A DNA stretch of 14,757 bases from an uncultured Collinsella sp. (GCA_900551365.1 URVZ01000042.1:1-14757); one strand, 5' to 3'. Numbered from the stretch's first letter, positions 6,900 through 13,636 are shown. The notes: generated by a model not told the origin, from the letters alone. Translations and numbers: made by a program.

Positions 6900-8348
6900 C
6901 TACTGCGCGTCCGCCATAGTGTCGGCGAGCTCCTTGTACCAGAGTGCCGACTGCTTGATGTAGCGTTTTTGCGTGTCGAAGTCGATGTAGAACAGGCCGT
7001 AGCGCTTGTTATAGCCATTGGCCCACGAGAACTGGTCCTGCAGGCTCCAGATAAAGTAGCCCTGGACGTCGACGCCCTCGGCACGCGCCTGGAGCACCTT
7101 CTCCATGTGCTGGTCGACAAAGTCGATGCGCTCGGGATCGGCGACGATGCCGTTTGCGTCGGGCTCGGGGTCCTTGTGGCCCAGGCCGTTTTCGGTGATA
7201 TAGATGACGGGGAGGTTGGGATAGGTGGCGCTGATGTGCTTGAGCGTGTCGTAGAGGCCTTGCGGGTAGATGAGCCAATCCCAGTCGGTGGTGGGGATAC
7301 CCGGCATATCGACCTGCTGCCCGACGCCCTTAAACTTAAAGCACGAGGTGCCCTTGTCTCCGGTGCCGTTAAAGCTGTTGGTGGACTCGCCATCGTAGGC
7401 GGCGATAAACGCCGACTGATAGTAGTTGAGGCCGAACATATCGTTGCGGGGCGCCGCCTTGGCGAGCTCCTCCATGTCGCTGTCCTCAACCGTAAGTGTG
7501 GCGTTGTTGGCACGCAGAATCTCGTTGATGAGTGAGAGGGTGCGCGCGGAGTAGTGACCCAGGAAGGCGCCGTCCATGATGAAGTCGGTGTAGAAGGCGT
7601 TGTACAGGTCGGCGGCGTGCTGGTCGGCGGGCGAGTCGGTGGCAGGATATGCCGGCGTCAGGACGTTGACCATGCCAATGCGTCCGCCCAGGTGCTCGGT
7701 CTCGTCAAGATCCTTATACAGGTTGACGGCGCGGGCGTGGGCAACGAGCTCGTTGTGCTGGCTCTGGATGCCGCTCGTCACATCAAAGTGATGGTTGGGC
7801 GGGAAGTTGCCTTGGATGTATTGGGAGTGCGAGAGGCTGATGAGCTCGTTGATGGTGAACCAATTCTTGACCTCGCGGAACTCGCGGAAGCAGAACTCGG
7901 CATAGCGCGCATAGGCGTCGACGGTCTTGCGGTTGAGCCAGTCGCCCTGGTTGAACAGGGCGGCGGGGGAGTCAAAGTGATGCAGGGACACATAGGGCTC
8001 GACGCCATACTTTTTGCAGCAGGCGAACAGCTCGTGGTAGTGCTTAACGCCCTCGGCGAGGGGTTCGGCATCGTCGCCGTTGGGGAAGATGCGGGTCCAG
8101 GCGATGGACACACGAATGGCGTTGAGTCCATGCTCGGCAGAAAGGCGGATATCCTCCTCGTAGCGGTTGTAGAAATCACTGGCCGGGTCGGGCAAAAAGC
8201 GACCCTGGGCGACAAGGTAATCGTCCCACATGGTCTTACCCTTGCCTGCCACCTTCGTGGAACCTTCCGTTTGGTACGCGGCGGTTGCGGCGCCCCAAAC
8301 AAAGCCCTTCGGCAGCTGCTGTACGCGGTTTAGCAAAGACATATGCAT
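6900..8348 (-). CDS. GH1 6-phospho-beta-galactosidase-like enzyme, module 2
   Basis: A 482-aa GH1 hydrolase, full length, presumed cytoplasmic and acting on the phosphorylated glycoside imported by its PTS partner. The N-terminal signature FVWGAATAAYQTEG is at residues 16-29. The acid/base is E168 in TINE and the nucleophile E386 in ITENG. The phosphate-binding S441, K448 and Y450 and the galacto-type W442 sit in FSWANGYNKRYG. It differs clearly from the other two enzymes: STKVAGKGKT replaces ETRTHGKGKV and the loops around 235-330 diverge, so the aglycone or linkage preference may differ. It is the promoter-proximal gene, directly opposite the module 2 regulator. The start is uncertain: GAGGG is three bases from ATG 8348 and nine from ATG 8342, and the latter fits slightly better. 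Confidence 0.87.
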   Translation of the reverse strand: MHMSLLNRVQQLPKGFVWGAATAAYQTEGSTKVAGKGKTMWDDYLVAQGRFLPDPASDFYNRYEEDIRLSAEHGLNAIRVSIAWTRIFPNGDDAEPLAEGVKHYHELFACCKKYGVEPYVSLHHFDSPAALFNQGDWLNRKTVDAYARYAEFCFREFREVKNWFTINELISLSHSQYIQGNFPPNHHFDVTSGIQSQHNELVAHARAVNLYKDLDETEHLGGRIGMVNVLTPAYPATDSPADQHAADLYNAFYTDFIMDGAFLGHYSARTLSLINEILRANNATLTVEDSDMEELAKAAPRNDMFGLNYYQSAFIAAYDGESTNSFNGTGDKGTSCFKFKGVGQQVDMPGIPTTDWDWLIYPQGLYDTLKHISATYPNLPVIYITENGLGHKDPEPDANGIVADPERIDFVDQHMEKVLQARAEGVDVQGYFIWSLQDQFSWANGYNKRYGLFYIDFDTQKRYIKQSALWYKELADTMADAQ

Positions 8349-8460
8349 ACACCCTCTCGTCTCGCTGTTCGATATTGTGCGTTTGCGCTCAGGAGGCTCC
8401 CTGGTTAGCGTTCAGCGGTGAAAAAGCCCGATAAACACTATCTTAAAATGATTAGAACCA

Positions 8461-8480
8461 AAATGAGCACGTGAACATTT
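8461..8480. promoter_or_regulatory. Operator O1 of module 2
   Basis: AAATGAGCACGTGAACATTT is a near-palindrome centred on CpG at 8470/8471, with mismatches at two symmetric positions. The intact half is AATGAGCACGT. It lies on the operon side of the region, consistent with repression of the GH1-EIICB operon. Confidence 0.7.
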
Positions 8481-8483
8481 GAC

Positions 8484-8501
8484 AATGAGCACGTTAACAT
8501 C
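8484..8501. promoter_or_regulatory. Operator O2 of module 2
   Basis: AATGAGCACGTTAACATC repeats the O1 half-site exactly, 22 bp further on, about two helical turns. The spacing mirrors the O1-O2 pair of module 1, again suggesting cooperative dimers. Confidence 0.65.
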
Positions 8502-8554
8502 CGGCTGGGATGTATAGAAACAAAACAACTTCAAACAGCCGCGAACGGTTGTAT

Positions 8555-8571
8555 TTGTTCGGTAAGCGGTT
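8555..8571. promoter_or_regulatory. Shared motif upstream of the module 2 regulator promoter
   Basis: TTGTTCGGTAAGCGGTT differs at one position from the motif at 3531-3547. It ends four bases before the -35 box of the regulator gene. A related GCGAACGGTT lies just upstream at 8541-8550. Its position fits an activator or second-repressor site. Confidence 0.45.
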
Positions 8572-8575
8572 TTGA

Positions 8576-8605
8576 TTGACAGAAGTTTTCATGTTGTGGT
8601 ATATG
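8576..8605 (+). promoter_or_regulatory. Promoter of the module 2 regulator gene
   Basis: A consensus -35 TTGACA (8576-8581) is followed after 18 bp by TATATG (8600-8605) as the -10. Transcription would begin near 8612, at the edge of operator O3, which predicts autorepression. Confidence 0.55.
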
Positions 8606-8615
8606 GCTCGGGTAT

Positions 8616-8633
8616 CATGAGCACGTTATCAAT
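8616..8633. promoter_or_regulatory. Operator O3 of module 2, in the regulator promoter
   Basis: CATGAGCACGTTATCAAT carries the same half-site TGAGCACGT as O1 and O2, with a weaker second half. It lies at the predicted transcription start of the regulator gene, 132 bp centre to centre from O2. Autoregulation or DNA looping is likely. Confidence 0.6.
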
Positions 8634-8692
8634 GTATGTACGATGCGCCATGGGCGCGGGGAATAGTTGGGAAGCAGGTTAGCGTGGAAGGC

Positions 8693-9721
8693 ATGGATCA
8701 GCAGACAAGGAATGGTCGTTCGGCGAGCGCGGCAGAGGTTGCGGCGCTCGCTGGCGTGAGCCGCCAGACTGTGTCTCGCGTGGTCAACGGTATGCCCAAC
8801 GTGACGGAAAAGACGCGCAAGCGTGTGCTGGCCGCCATGGAAGAGCTGGGCTTTCGTCCCAATTTTGCTGGAGCGGCGTTGCGCGGCGGGTCGTATCGTT
8901 CTATTGGCCTGTGCATGTACAACATCACACGTGTCGGTAACCTGGCGACGCTCGAGGGTATCATGCAAGCGGCGCGCGAGCACGATTTTGCCGTCACTAT
9001 GATCGAGATGGGCGGCGACAAGCCCTATGCACTTGCCGATGCCTCGCGCCGCATGGTCGAGCGACCCGTCGACGGCATGATTCTCAACATGAACCGCATG
9101 GCTCCCGATTTTGAGGAGTTTGTTCCCCAGCCGGGAGTGCGAACGGTCATCCTGTCCATGTATGCGCATCCGCGCTGCACGACGATCGACTCCGACCAGT
9201 ATGGTTCGTGCGAGCTGTTGACCAATTATCTGCTGGAACATGGTCACTCGAATATGCGGTTTGTGGCGGGTCCGGAAAACTCGATTTCCTCGCGTTTTCG
9301 TGAGGCCGGTTGGCGCGATACGCTGGGTCGTGCTCATGTCGATGCCGCTCCGATGCTGCGCGGCGATTGGAGTGCGGACAGTGGGTACGCCATGGGCGAG
9401 CGGATTGCGGCCGAGGTGCTTGCCGGCGGGTCGCAGGCGCCGACTGCCGTGCTTGCGGCAAATGACCAGATGGCGCTGGGCGTTATCGCCGCGCTCGAGA
9501 ACGCGGGCCTGTCCGTGCCCGACGACGTGAGCGTGGTTGGTATCGACGACGCACTCGAGGGACTTGTTCCTCACAATCGGCTGACGACGCTGCGATTTGA
9601 TTTGCGCGGTGTCGGTAAGCTTGCGTTTGAGGCGGCGATTGGAGAGAGCTCGTCTATCGAGGCGATTCATGTGCCGAGCACGCTGGTCGAACGCTCGACT
9701 GTTAGGGACATACGGGGTTAG
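8693..9721 (+). CDS. LacI-family transcriptional repressor, module 2
   Basis: A 342-aa LacI-family regulator. The helix-turn-helix SAAEVAALAGVSRQTVSRVVNG has R24 and Q25 at the base-reading specificity positions and the conserved R29. The hinge reads NFAGAAL. The effector-binding domain includes RPVDGMIL, YAHPRCTTI, ADSGYAMG, LAANDQMALG and DVSVVGIDD. ATG 8693 has only GGA four bases upstream. GTG 8684, three codons earlier, has CAGG five bases upstream and is a real alternative; the far-upstream ATG 8636 has no support and abuts operator O3. It is divergent from the GH1-EIICB operon, with three matching operator copies between, so it probably represses that operon and itself. The inducer is unknown. 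It is paralogous to the other two regulators. Confidence 0.9.
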   Translation: MDQQTRNGRSASAAEVAALAGVSRQTVSRVVNGMPNVTEKTRKRVLAAMEELGFRPNFAGAALRGGSYRSIGLCMYNITRVGNLATLEGIMQAAREHDFAVTMIEMGGDKPYALADASRRMVERPVDGMILNMNRMAPDFEEFVPQPGVRTVILSMYAHPRCTTIDSDQYGSCELLTNYLLEHGHSNMRFVAGPENSISSRFREAGWRDTLGRAHVDAAPMLRGDWSADSGYAMGERIAAEVLAGGSQAPTAVLAANDQMALGVIAALENAGLSVPDDVSVVGIDDALEGLVPHNRLTTLRFDLRGVGKLAFEAAIGESSSIEAIHVPSTLVERSTVRDIRG

Positions 9722-9736
9722 GTCCTACTCCGTTTG

Positions 9737-9791
9737 TCTCGATTTGTAACAGGTAGACGGTCAAAAGCGGGCTACGTGTTACAGATTTAGA
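9737..9791. repeat. REP-like palindromic element, copy D
   Basis: Arms TCTCGATTTGTAACA and TGTTACAGATTTAGA have three mismatches, two of them G-U compatible. The loop CGGTCAAAAG...GGCTA and left flank CCGTTTG match copy B. It starts 15 bases after the regulator stop codon and is the most degenerate of the five copies. Confidence 0.75.
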
Positions 9792-9812
9792 TTCTTCGGA
9801 AAGAGCAATCCT

Positions 9813-9877
9813 GTTCGTCTCAATCTGTAACAGCTAGGACCAAAAAACTCGGCTAGATGTTACAGATCGAGACAAAC
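9813..9877. repeat. REP-like palindromic element, copy E
   Basis: Arms of 20 bases (left arm GTTCGTCTCAATCTGTAACA) with two mismatches, and a 25-nt loop that differs from copy C at a single base. It follows copy D at almost the same spacing as copy C follows copy B, so the D-E pair repeats the B-C pair. Confidence 0.8.
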
Positions 9878-9892
9878 AGACCCCGAACCGCC

Positions 9893-9937
9893 CAAAAAGG
9901 CCGGGGGCGGCGCGCCGTGTGACGTGCCGCCCCCGGC
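9893..9937 (-). terminator. Strong terminator of the module 3 operon
   Basis: A perfect 12-bp stem, GCCGGGGGCGGC/GCCGCCCCCGGC (9900-9911 and 9926-9937), has a 14-nt loop. On the - strand it is followed directly by CTTTTTGGG, giving a Rho-independent terminator downstream of the module 3 GH1 gene. No T-run follows on the + strand, so it should act mainly on the - strand transcript. Confidence 0.8.
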
Positions 9938-9997
9938 TGAGAAATGGGGACAGGTTATGTGGGCGGTGCAATTCCGCCAACCGCTTGTCGCAAGCCG

Positions 9998-11437
9998 CTA
10001 GTCCAGACGACGGGTCTGCGCTACGTGCTTGTACCAGTATGCGCTTGCCTTGGGCGTTCGCTTCTGGGTTTCAAAGTCAACGTAGAAGAAGCCGTAACGC
10101 TTGTTGTAGCCATTGGTCCAGGAGAACTGATCCTGCAGGCTCCACAGGAAGTAACCGCCCACGTTGACACCCACCTCCATGGCCTTAAGCAGCCAGCGCA
10201 GGTGCTGCTCGATGTAGTCGATGCGCGGCTGGTCGTCCACAAAACCGTCCTTGTAGGGGTCCTTGTAGCCCATGCCGTTTTCGGTGATGAAGATCTGCTT
10301 GTAGTTGGGGTAGCGCTGCTTAATGTAGACGAGCAGATCGAACAGGCCCTCGGGATAGATGATCCAGTCCCAGTCGGTGGTGGGGATGCCGGGCTTGTTC
10401 ACATGCTCGCCAATGCCCTTGACGCGCCAGCGACCGGTGCCCTTCTCGCCCGTACCGTTGTGGTGCAGGTCGTTCTCGCCATCGTAAGCCTTCAAAAAAC
10501 GGCACTGATAGTTGTTAACGCCCAGGTAGTCGTTGTAGAGCGCTGCCTCGCGCATAATCTCGAGGTCCTCGTCCAAGATCTCGATGGTGCCGCCCGAGAC
10601 GGCAGCCAGGCGGTTGGCGCACTCGAGGGTGTCGGGGGCATACTCGCCGCGGAACGTCGCGTCGAGCAAAAACTGGTTTTGCAGCACGTGCTCGTTGTTG
10701 GCGGCTTTGATGTCGGCGGGGTCGTTCTCGTTGAGCGGGTACTTAAACTCCAGCGACTGGATGACGCCGATTTTGCCCTTAAAGCCGCCGTTGTGGAAGG
10801 CCAGCACGGCCTTGGCGTGGGCGAGCATCATGTTGTGCTCGCACTGGAAGGCCTCGGCCAGATGCGCTTTAACGCCGCCGGGGAAGGTGCCCTCGATGTA
10901 GGTGTTGGAGGCGTCGGCCCAGATCTCGTTAAAGGTGAACCAGTAGGTCACCTGGTCGGCGTACTCCTTAAAGCAGAAGGTGGCAAAGTCCACAAAGGCA
11001 TCGATGGTCTCGCGGTTGAGGAAGTCGCCTTTCACAAAGAGGGGCAGCGGCGTATCGAAGTGATGCAGCGTGACGAACGGCTCAACGTGGTGCTTATGGC
11101 ACTCGGCGAAGAGGTCGTGGTAGAACTGCACACCCTCGGGGTTGATTTCGCCGGTGCCGTTGGGGAAGATGCGGCTCCAGGCGATGGAGAGGCGGATGCC
11201 GTTGATGCCGAACTCCTCGCACAGCTCCAGATCGACAGGGTACTGGTTGTAGAAGTCGGAAGCGGGATCGGGGGAGAAGCGCCCCTGGGCCTCCAGGAAG
11301 TCGTCCCAGGCGACCTTGCCCTTACCGTGGGTACGGGTCTCGCCCTCTACCTGGTAGGCAGCAGTGGCGCCGCCAAAGACAAAGTCCTCGGGAAACTGCG
11401 CGGGCGGGTTGGTGACGCTAACAGGGTTAACGGACAT
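9998..11437 (-). CDS. lacG: GH1 6-phospho-beta-galactosidase (LacG type), module 3
   Basis: A 479-aa cytoplasmic GH1 enzyme very like the module 1 enzyme and LacG of lactic acid bacteria (for example AECHKHHVEPFVTLHHFDTP, residues 111-130). The signature FVFGGATAAYQVEG is at residues 19-32. The acid/base is E171 in TFNE and the nucleophile E386 in ITENG. S439, K446 and Y448 bind the 6-phosphate, and W440 is the galacto-type residue. The product expected from lactose-6-phosphate is galactose-6-phosphate plus glucose. The start has only a weak GGA five bases upstream; the N-terminus is about eight residues longer than in module 1, and no better start is seen. It is the second gene behind the LacE-like permease, with a 66-bp gap containing a hairpin. 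Confidence 0.9.
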   Translation of the reverse strand: MSVNPVSVTNPPAQFPEDFVFGGATAAYQVEGETRTHGKGKVAWDDFLEAQGRFSPDPASDFYNQYPVDLELCEEFGINGIRLSIAWSRIFPNGTGEINPEGVQFYHDLFAECHKHHVEPFVTLHHFDTPLPLFVKGDFLNRETIDAFVDFATFCFKEYADQVTYWFTFNEIWADASNTYIEGTFPGGVKAHLAEAFQCEHNMMLAHAKAVLAFHNGGFKGKIGVIQSLEFKYPLNENDPADIKAANNEHVLQNQFLLDATFRGEYAPDTLECANRLAAVSGGTIEILDEDLEIMREAALYNDYLGVNNYQCRFLKAYDGENDLHHNGTGEKGTGRWRVKGIGEHVNKPGIPTTDWDWIIYPEGLFDLLVYIKQRYPNYKQIFITENGMGYKDPYKDGFVDDQPRIDYIEQHLRWLLKAMEVGVNVGGYFLWSLQDQFSWTNGYNKRYGFFYVDFETQKRTPKASAYWYKHVAQTRRLD

Positions 11438-11460
11438 GATGATCCAATCGTCTAAATCGA

Positions 11461-11494
11461 AGGGCCAGCCGGTCTTGGATGGTCGGCTGGCCCT
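11461..11494 (-). other. Intercistronic hairpin, module 3 operon
   Basis: AGGGCCAGCCG pairs perfectly with CGGCTGGCCCT (11 bp) around a 12-nt loop, starting nine bases after the EIICB stop codon on the - strand. It is followed by TCGATTTAGACG, with no clear T-run. As in the other two operons, it is placed to protect or end part of the upstream transcript. Confidence 0.62.
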
Positions 11495-11503
11495 GGGCGT
11501 TAC

Positions 11504-13279
11504 TTACTTCGAAAGTTGTTCGGAGACGAAGGCGAGAGACTTATCGCCGTTCTGGGAGAGCTCGATGTATTGCTTGCCGCGGCAGGCGACGCACTTGTTG
11601 CCCACGCGCTCGCAGTCTTTCTGCAGGTCGGCCAGGTAGCTGGCAGCCTGCGGGGCCAGGACGACTAGGTCAAAGTCGGGGAGCATGTCGACGTGGTTGC
11701 CATAGGCCTCGGCAGCGGTCTCAAGATTGATGCCGCGCTCCTTGGCGGCCTTGGCCAGCGCGTTAGCGAGCAGGCCCGAGGTACCGCCACCCTGGCAGAG
11801 CACGAGCACGCGCTTGCCGTTGAGGTCGCTGGCGGTCGTTGCCTCGGCAGCGGGTGCTGCAGAAGCGGCGGGGGCATCGGACTTCACGGCCTCGGCAGCA
11901 GCGCCGGCGGCAACGCTCTTGGCGTCAGCCTTGCCCTGGAAGGCATCGTTGAGCTTAGCGGCCTTCTCGGCGTTCTTGGCGGCGAGCTCCTCCTCGGAAA
12001 TCTCGGCCTCCTCGGCGCACTTCTGGGCGTCATAGGCACGGAAGAACGGATAGTACAGAACGAAGTCGACGACCAGGATAAGGGCGAGCATCACAAAGGC
12101 GAGCGGCTGGAAGCCCAGGCCCATGATGGTGCCGATGGGGCCGGGGACGGTCCAAGGCAGGGTGTACATAAAGCCGTTCATGCCCAAGAAGTCGATAAAG
12201 ATCTTGAGGATCCAGATGTTGGCGATCGGGGCAAAGACAAACGGGACAAAGAAGACGGGGTTGAGCACGATGGGCGCGGCGAACAGCAGCGGCTCGTTGA
12301 CGGCAAAGCAGACGGGGACGATGGCGGCCTTACCGACGGCGCGCATCTCCTGAGACTTGGCCAGGAAGCAGAACATAAAGACCAGGACGAGCGTGGCGCC
12401 GGTGCCGCCCATGCAGACGACGAAGTACTGGGCACCCTGGGTCAGGACAGCGGAAGCGTGCTGGCCGGCCTGGAACGCAGCCAGGTTGTCGGTCATGTTG
12501 GCAACGAGGGCGGCGGCGATGGCGGGCTCGACGATCGAGGGGCCGTGGACGCCCACGAACCAGAAGAGGCTCATAGCGCCGTAGATCACAGCGAGGCCGA
12601 TGTAGCCGTCGGCAGCGGTGAACAGGGGCTGGAACACCTGGATGACGCCCTGGGCAAAGCAGAAGCCAAAAGCAGCGCGGAAGGCGATGTCAAAGACCCA
12701 AAAGACGGTGATGCAGACGGAGAAGGGGATGATGTCCTTAAAGGTCTGCGAGATGTTGGGCGGAACCTGCTCGGGCATCTTGACGGTGATGTTGCGCTTA
12801 ATGAAGAACTTGTAGATGATGCCGGTCACAAACGCAGCGATAAAGGCGGTCAGCAGGCCTTTGGAACCAAGGTAGGTGGTGTTGAAGCCGCTGGCAGCGT
12901 CCGTGGCGATCGTGTCGCTCGAAAGGAGCAAGAAGCCGATGATGGCCGCGCACATGCACGAGATGAAGTTGATCTGGTTGTTCTTGGGCAGATCGCGGTT
13001 CTGAGCGTCGGCGAAGTGCTTGGCCGTGGTGGCGGCACAGGCGATGGCCAGGATGCCCATGGAGTAGTTGTAGCACTTCCATAGGGCGTTGTTGATGTCA
13101 TCGGGCCAGTAGAAACCCCAGATATTGGGAACCGAGGCTACCAGGCAGAAGATGGACGAGAAGATGATGATGGGGATGACGGAGATAAAACCGTCGCGGA
13201 TCGCCTTGAGGTACTTGTTGCGGGCGATCGCGTTGAAAAAGGGCTGCCCCTTTTCGATGATGGCGATGAGTTGCTCCAT
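11504..13279 (-). CDS. lacE: PTS lactose-type EIICB permease (LacE-like), module 3
   Basis: A 591-aa inner-membrane lactose-family PTS permease. Of the three it is closest to LacE of staphylococci and lactococci: an EKGQPFF start, PNIWGFYW, KNNQINFIS, MPEQVPPNISQTFKDIIPFS and LFWFVGVHGPSIVEPAI are all LacE-like. H245 and E329 (in NEPLLFA) are the expected sugar-contacting residues. The linker (about 421-488) is Ala/Glu-rich. EIIB carries the phosphocysteine C495 in VLVLCQGGGTSG, unlike CAGAGTSA in modules 1 and 2. AGGAG lies six bases upstream of the ATG. It is the first gene of the operon, opposite the module 3 regulator. Lactose is the most natural guess for the substrate, but this is inference. 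No EIIA (LacF) is encoded in the window. Confidence 0.92.
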   Translation of the reverse strand: MEQLIAIIEKGQPFFNAIARNKYLKAIRDGFISVIPIIIFSSIFCLVASVPNIWGFYWPDDINNALWKCYNYSMGILAIACAATTAKHFADAQNRDLPKNNQINFISCMCAAIIGFLLLSSDTIATDAASGFNTTYLGSKGLLTAFIAAFVTGIIYKFFIKRNITVKMPEQVPPNISQTFKDIIPFSVCITVFWVFDIAFRAAFGFCFAQGVIQVFQPLFTAADGYIGLAVIYGAMSLFWFVGVHGPSIVEPAIAAALVANMTDNLAAFQAGQHASAVLTQGAQYFVVCMGGTGATLVLVFMFCFLAKSQEMRAVGKAAIVPVCFAVNEPLLFAAPIVLNPVFFVPFVFAPIANIWILKIFIDFLGMNGFMYTLPWTVPGPIGTIMGLGFQPLAFVMLALILVVDFVLYYPFFRAYDAQKCAEEAEISEEELAAKNAEKAAKLNDAFQGKADAKSVAAGAAAEAVKSDAPAASAAPAAEATTASDLNGKRVLVLCQGGGTSGLLANALAKAAKERGINLETAAEAYGNHVDMLPDFDLVVLAPQAASYLADLQKDCERVGNKCVACRGKQYIELSQNGDKSLAFVSEQLSK

Positions 13280-13312
13280 GCAAAGCTCCTAAGAGTCGGT
13301 GGGTTGGCAACG

Positions 13313-13340
13313 ATGGTAGCTTTTGACGTTTGGTTGCCAA
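13313..13340 (-). promoter_or_regulatory. Candidate promoter of the module 3 operon
   Basis: On the - strand, TTGGCA (13335-13340) is followed after 16 bp by TACCAT (13313-13318), giving a reasonable -35/-10 pair. Operator O1 overlaps the -35 edge. An inverted TTGGCAAC/GTTGCCAA pair (13304-13311 and 13333-13340) brackets the promoter. Confidence 0.4.
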
Positions 13341-13360
13341 AATGTTGACGTTGCCATTTT
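13339..13360. promoter_or_regulatory. Operator O1 of module 3
   Basis: The outer arms AAAATG/CATTTT and the ACGT core are symmetric about CpG 13349/13350. Read on the - strand, the better half is AATGGCAACGT, identical to the better half of O2. It overlaps the likely -35 of the EIICB promoter, consistent with direct repression. Confidence 0.65.
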
Positions 13361-13460
13361 GCGACACAAAATAAGACGCGAACCGATGGCCCCTGTGCCT
13401 GTGGACCGTCGATTCCTTGCGCGTAAACGTTTGAGCCGCCCGGTGGCTCTGTGTTTGCAC

Positions 13461-13478
13461 AATGGCAACGTTAACATT
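13461..13478. promoter_or_regulatory. Operator O2 of module 3
   Basis: AATGGCAACGTTAACATT is centred on CpG 13469/13470. It has the same half-site as O1 but in the opposite orientation and 120 bp away. It lies between the operon promoter and the regulator gene, so looping with O1 is possible. Confidence 0.65.
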
Positions 13479-13511
13479 TGGTCGACAAAAGCTGTTCGGG
13501 GAAGCAAAAAT

Positions 13512-13525
13512 GTCGGTGAACGGTA
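13512..13525. promoter_or_regulatory. Looser copy of the shared motif, module 3
   Basis: GTCGGTGAACGGTA aligns with the GTTCGGTAAACGGTT motif of modules 1 and 2, allowing one gap. The octamer TGAACGGT within it recurs twice, inverted, at 14702-14709 and 14723-14730. Confidence 0.3.
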
Positions 13526-13636
13526 GGTTTTGGGTGGTGAGCGTATGGTGGGGGAGGCGTTGGATATACTTGAAGGCGTTTCATTTGAATGCGCAGGGTG
13601 CCACCAATGGCATCGTTGACATAGAAAGATCAATCT

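Larger units (their letters stand above)
8349..8692. other. Divergent control region of module 2
   Basis: This ~340-bp region lies between the GH1 and regulator start codons. It contains three copies of the half-site TGAGCACGT (8465, 8487, 8619), a regulator promoter (8576-8605), the shared TTGTTCGGTAAGCGGTT motif and a CGATATTGTGC copy at 8370-8380. No convincing -35/-10 pair for the operon could be assigned. I see no small gene. Confidence 0.7.
13280..13636. other. Divergent control region of module 3
   Basis: This 357-bp region separates the EIICB and regulator start codons. It contains a candidate operon promoter (13313-13340, -), two operators 120 bp apart, the AACGGT-type motif at 13512-13525 and a TATACT -10-like box at 13565-13570 without a clear -35. 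I see no small gene. Confidence 0.7.

Noticed and set aside
4895..6919. A 674-codon open frame on the + strand
   Set aside because: Antisense shadow of the module 2 permease; its composition is that of a reverse-complemented membrane protein gene, and the true gene has full motifs.
8636..8692. N-terminal extension of the module 2 regulator from ATG 8636
   Set aside because: No ribosome-binding site, it abuts operator O3, and the extra residues match nothing in the two paralogues; starts at 8684 or 8693 fit better.
9944..11455. A 503-codon open frame on the + strand
   Set aside because: Antisense shadow of the module 3 hydrolase; no recognisable domain and no ribosome-binding site.
11444..11458. 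Possible remnant arm of the REP-like element (GATTTAGACGATTGG on the - strand)
   Set aside because: It resembles the right arm and flank of copy A but has no partner arm and no ATCTGTAACA core; chance similarity is likely.
13424..13433. TAAACGTTTG, a CpG-centred site resembling a cre or a further LacI-type operator
   Set aside because: It lacks the AATG/CATT outer arms of the local operators and matches the cre consensus only in the centre.
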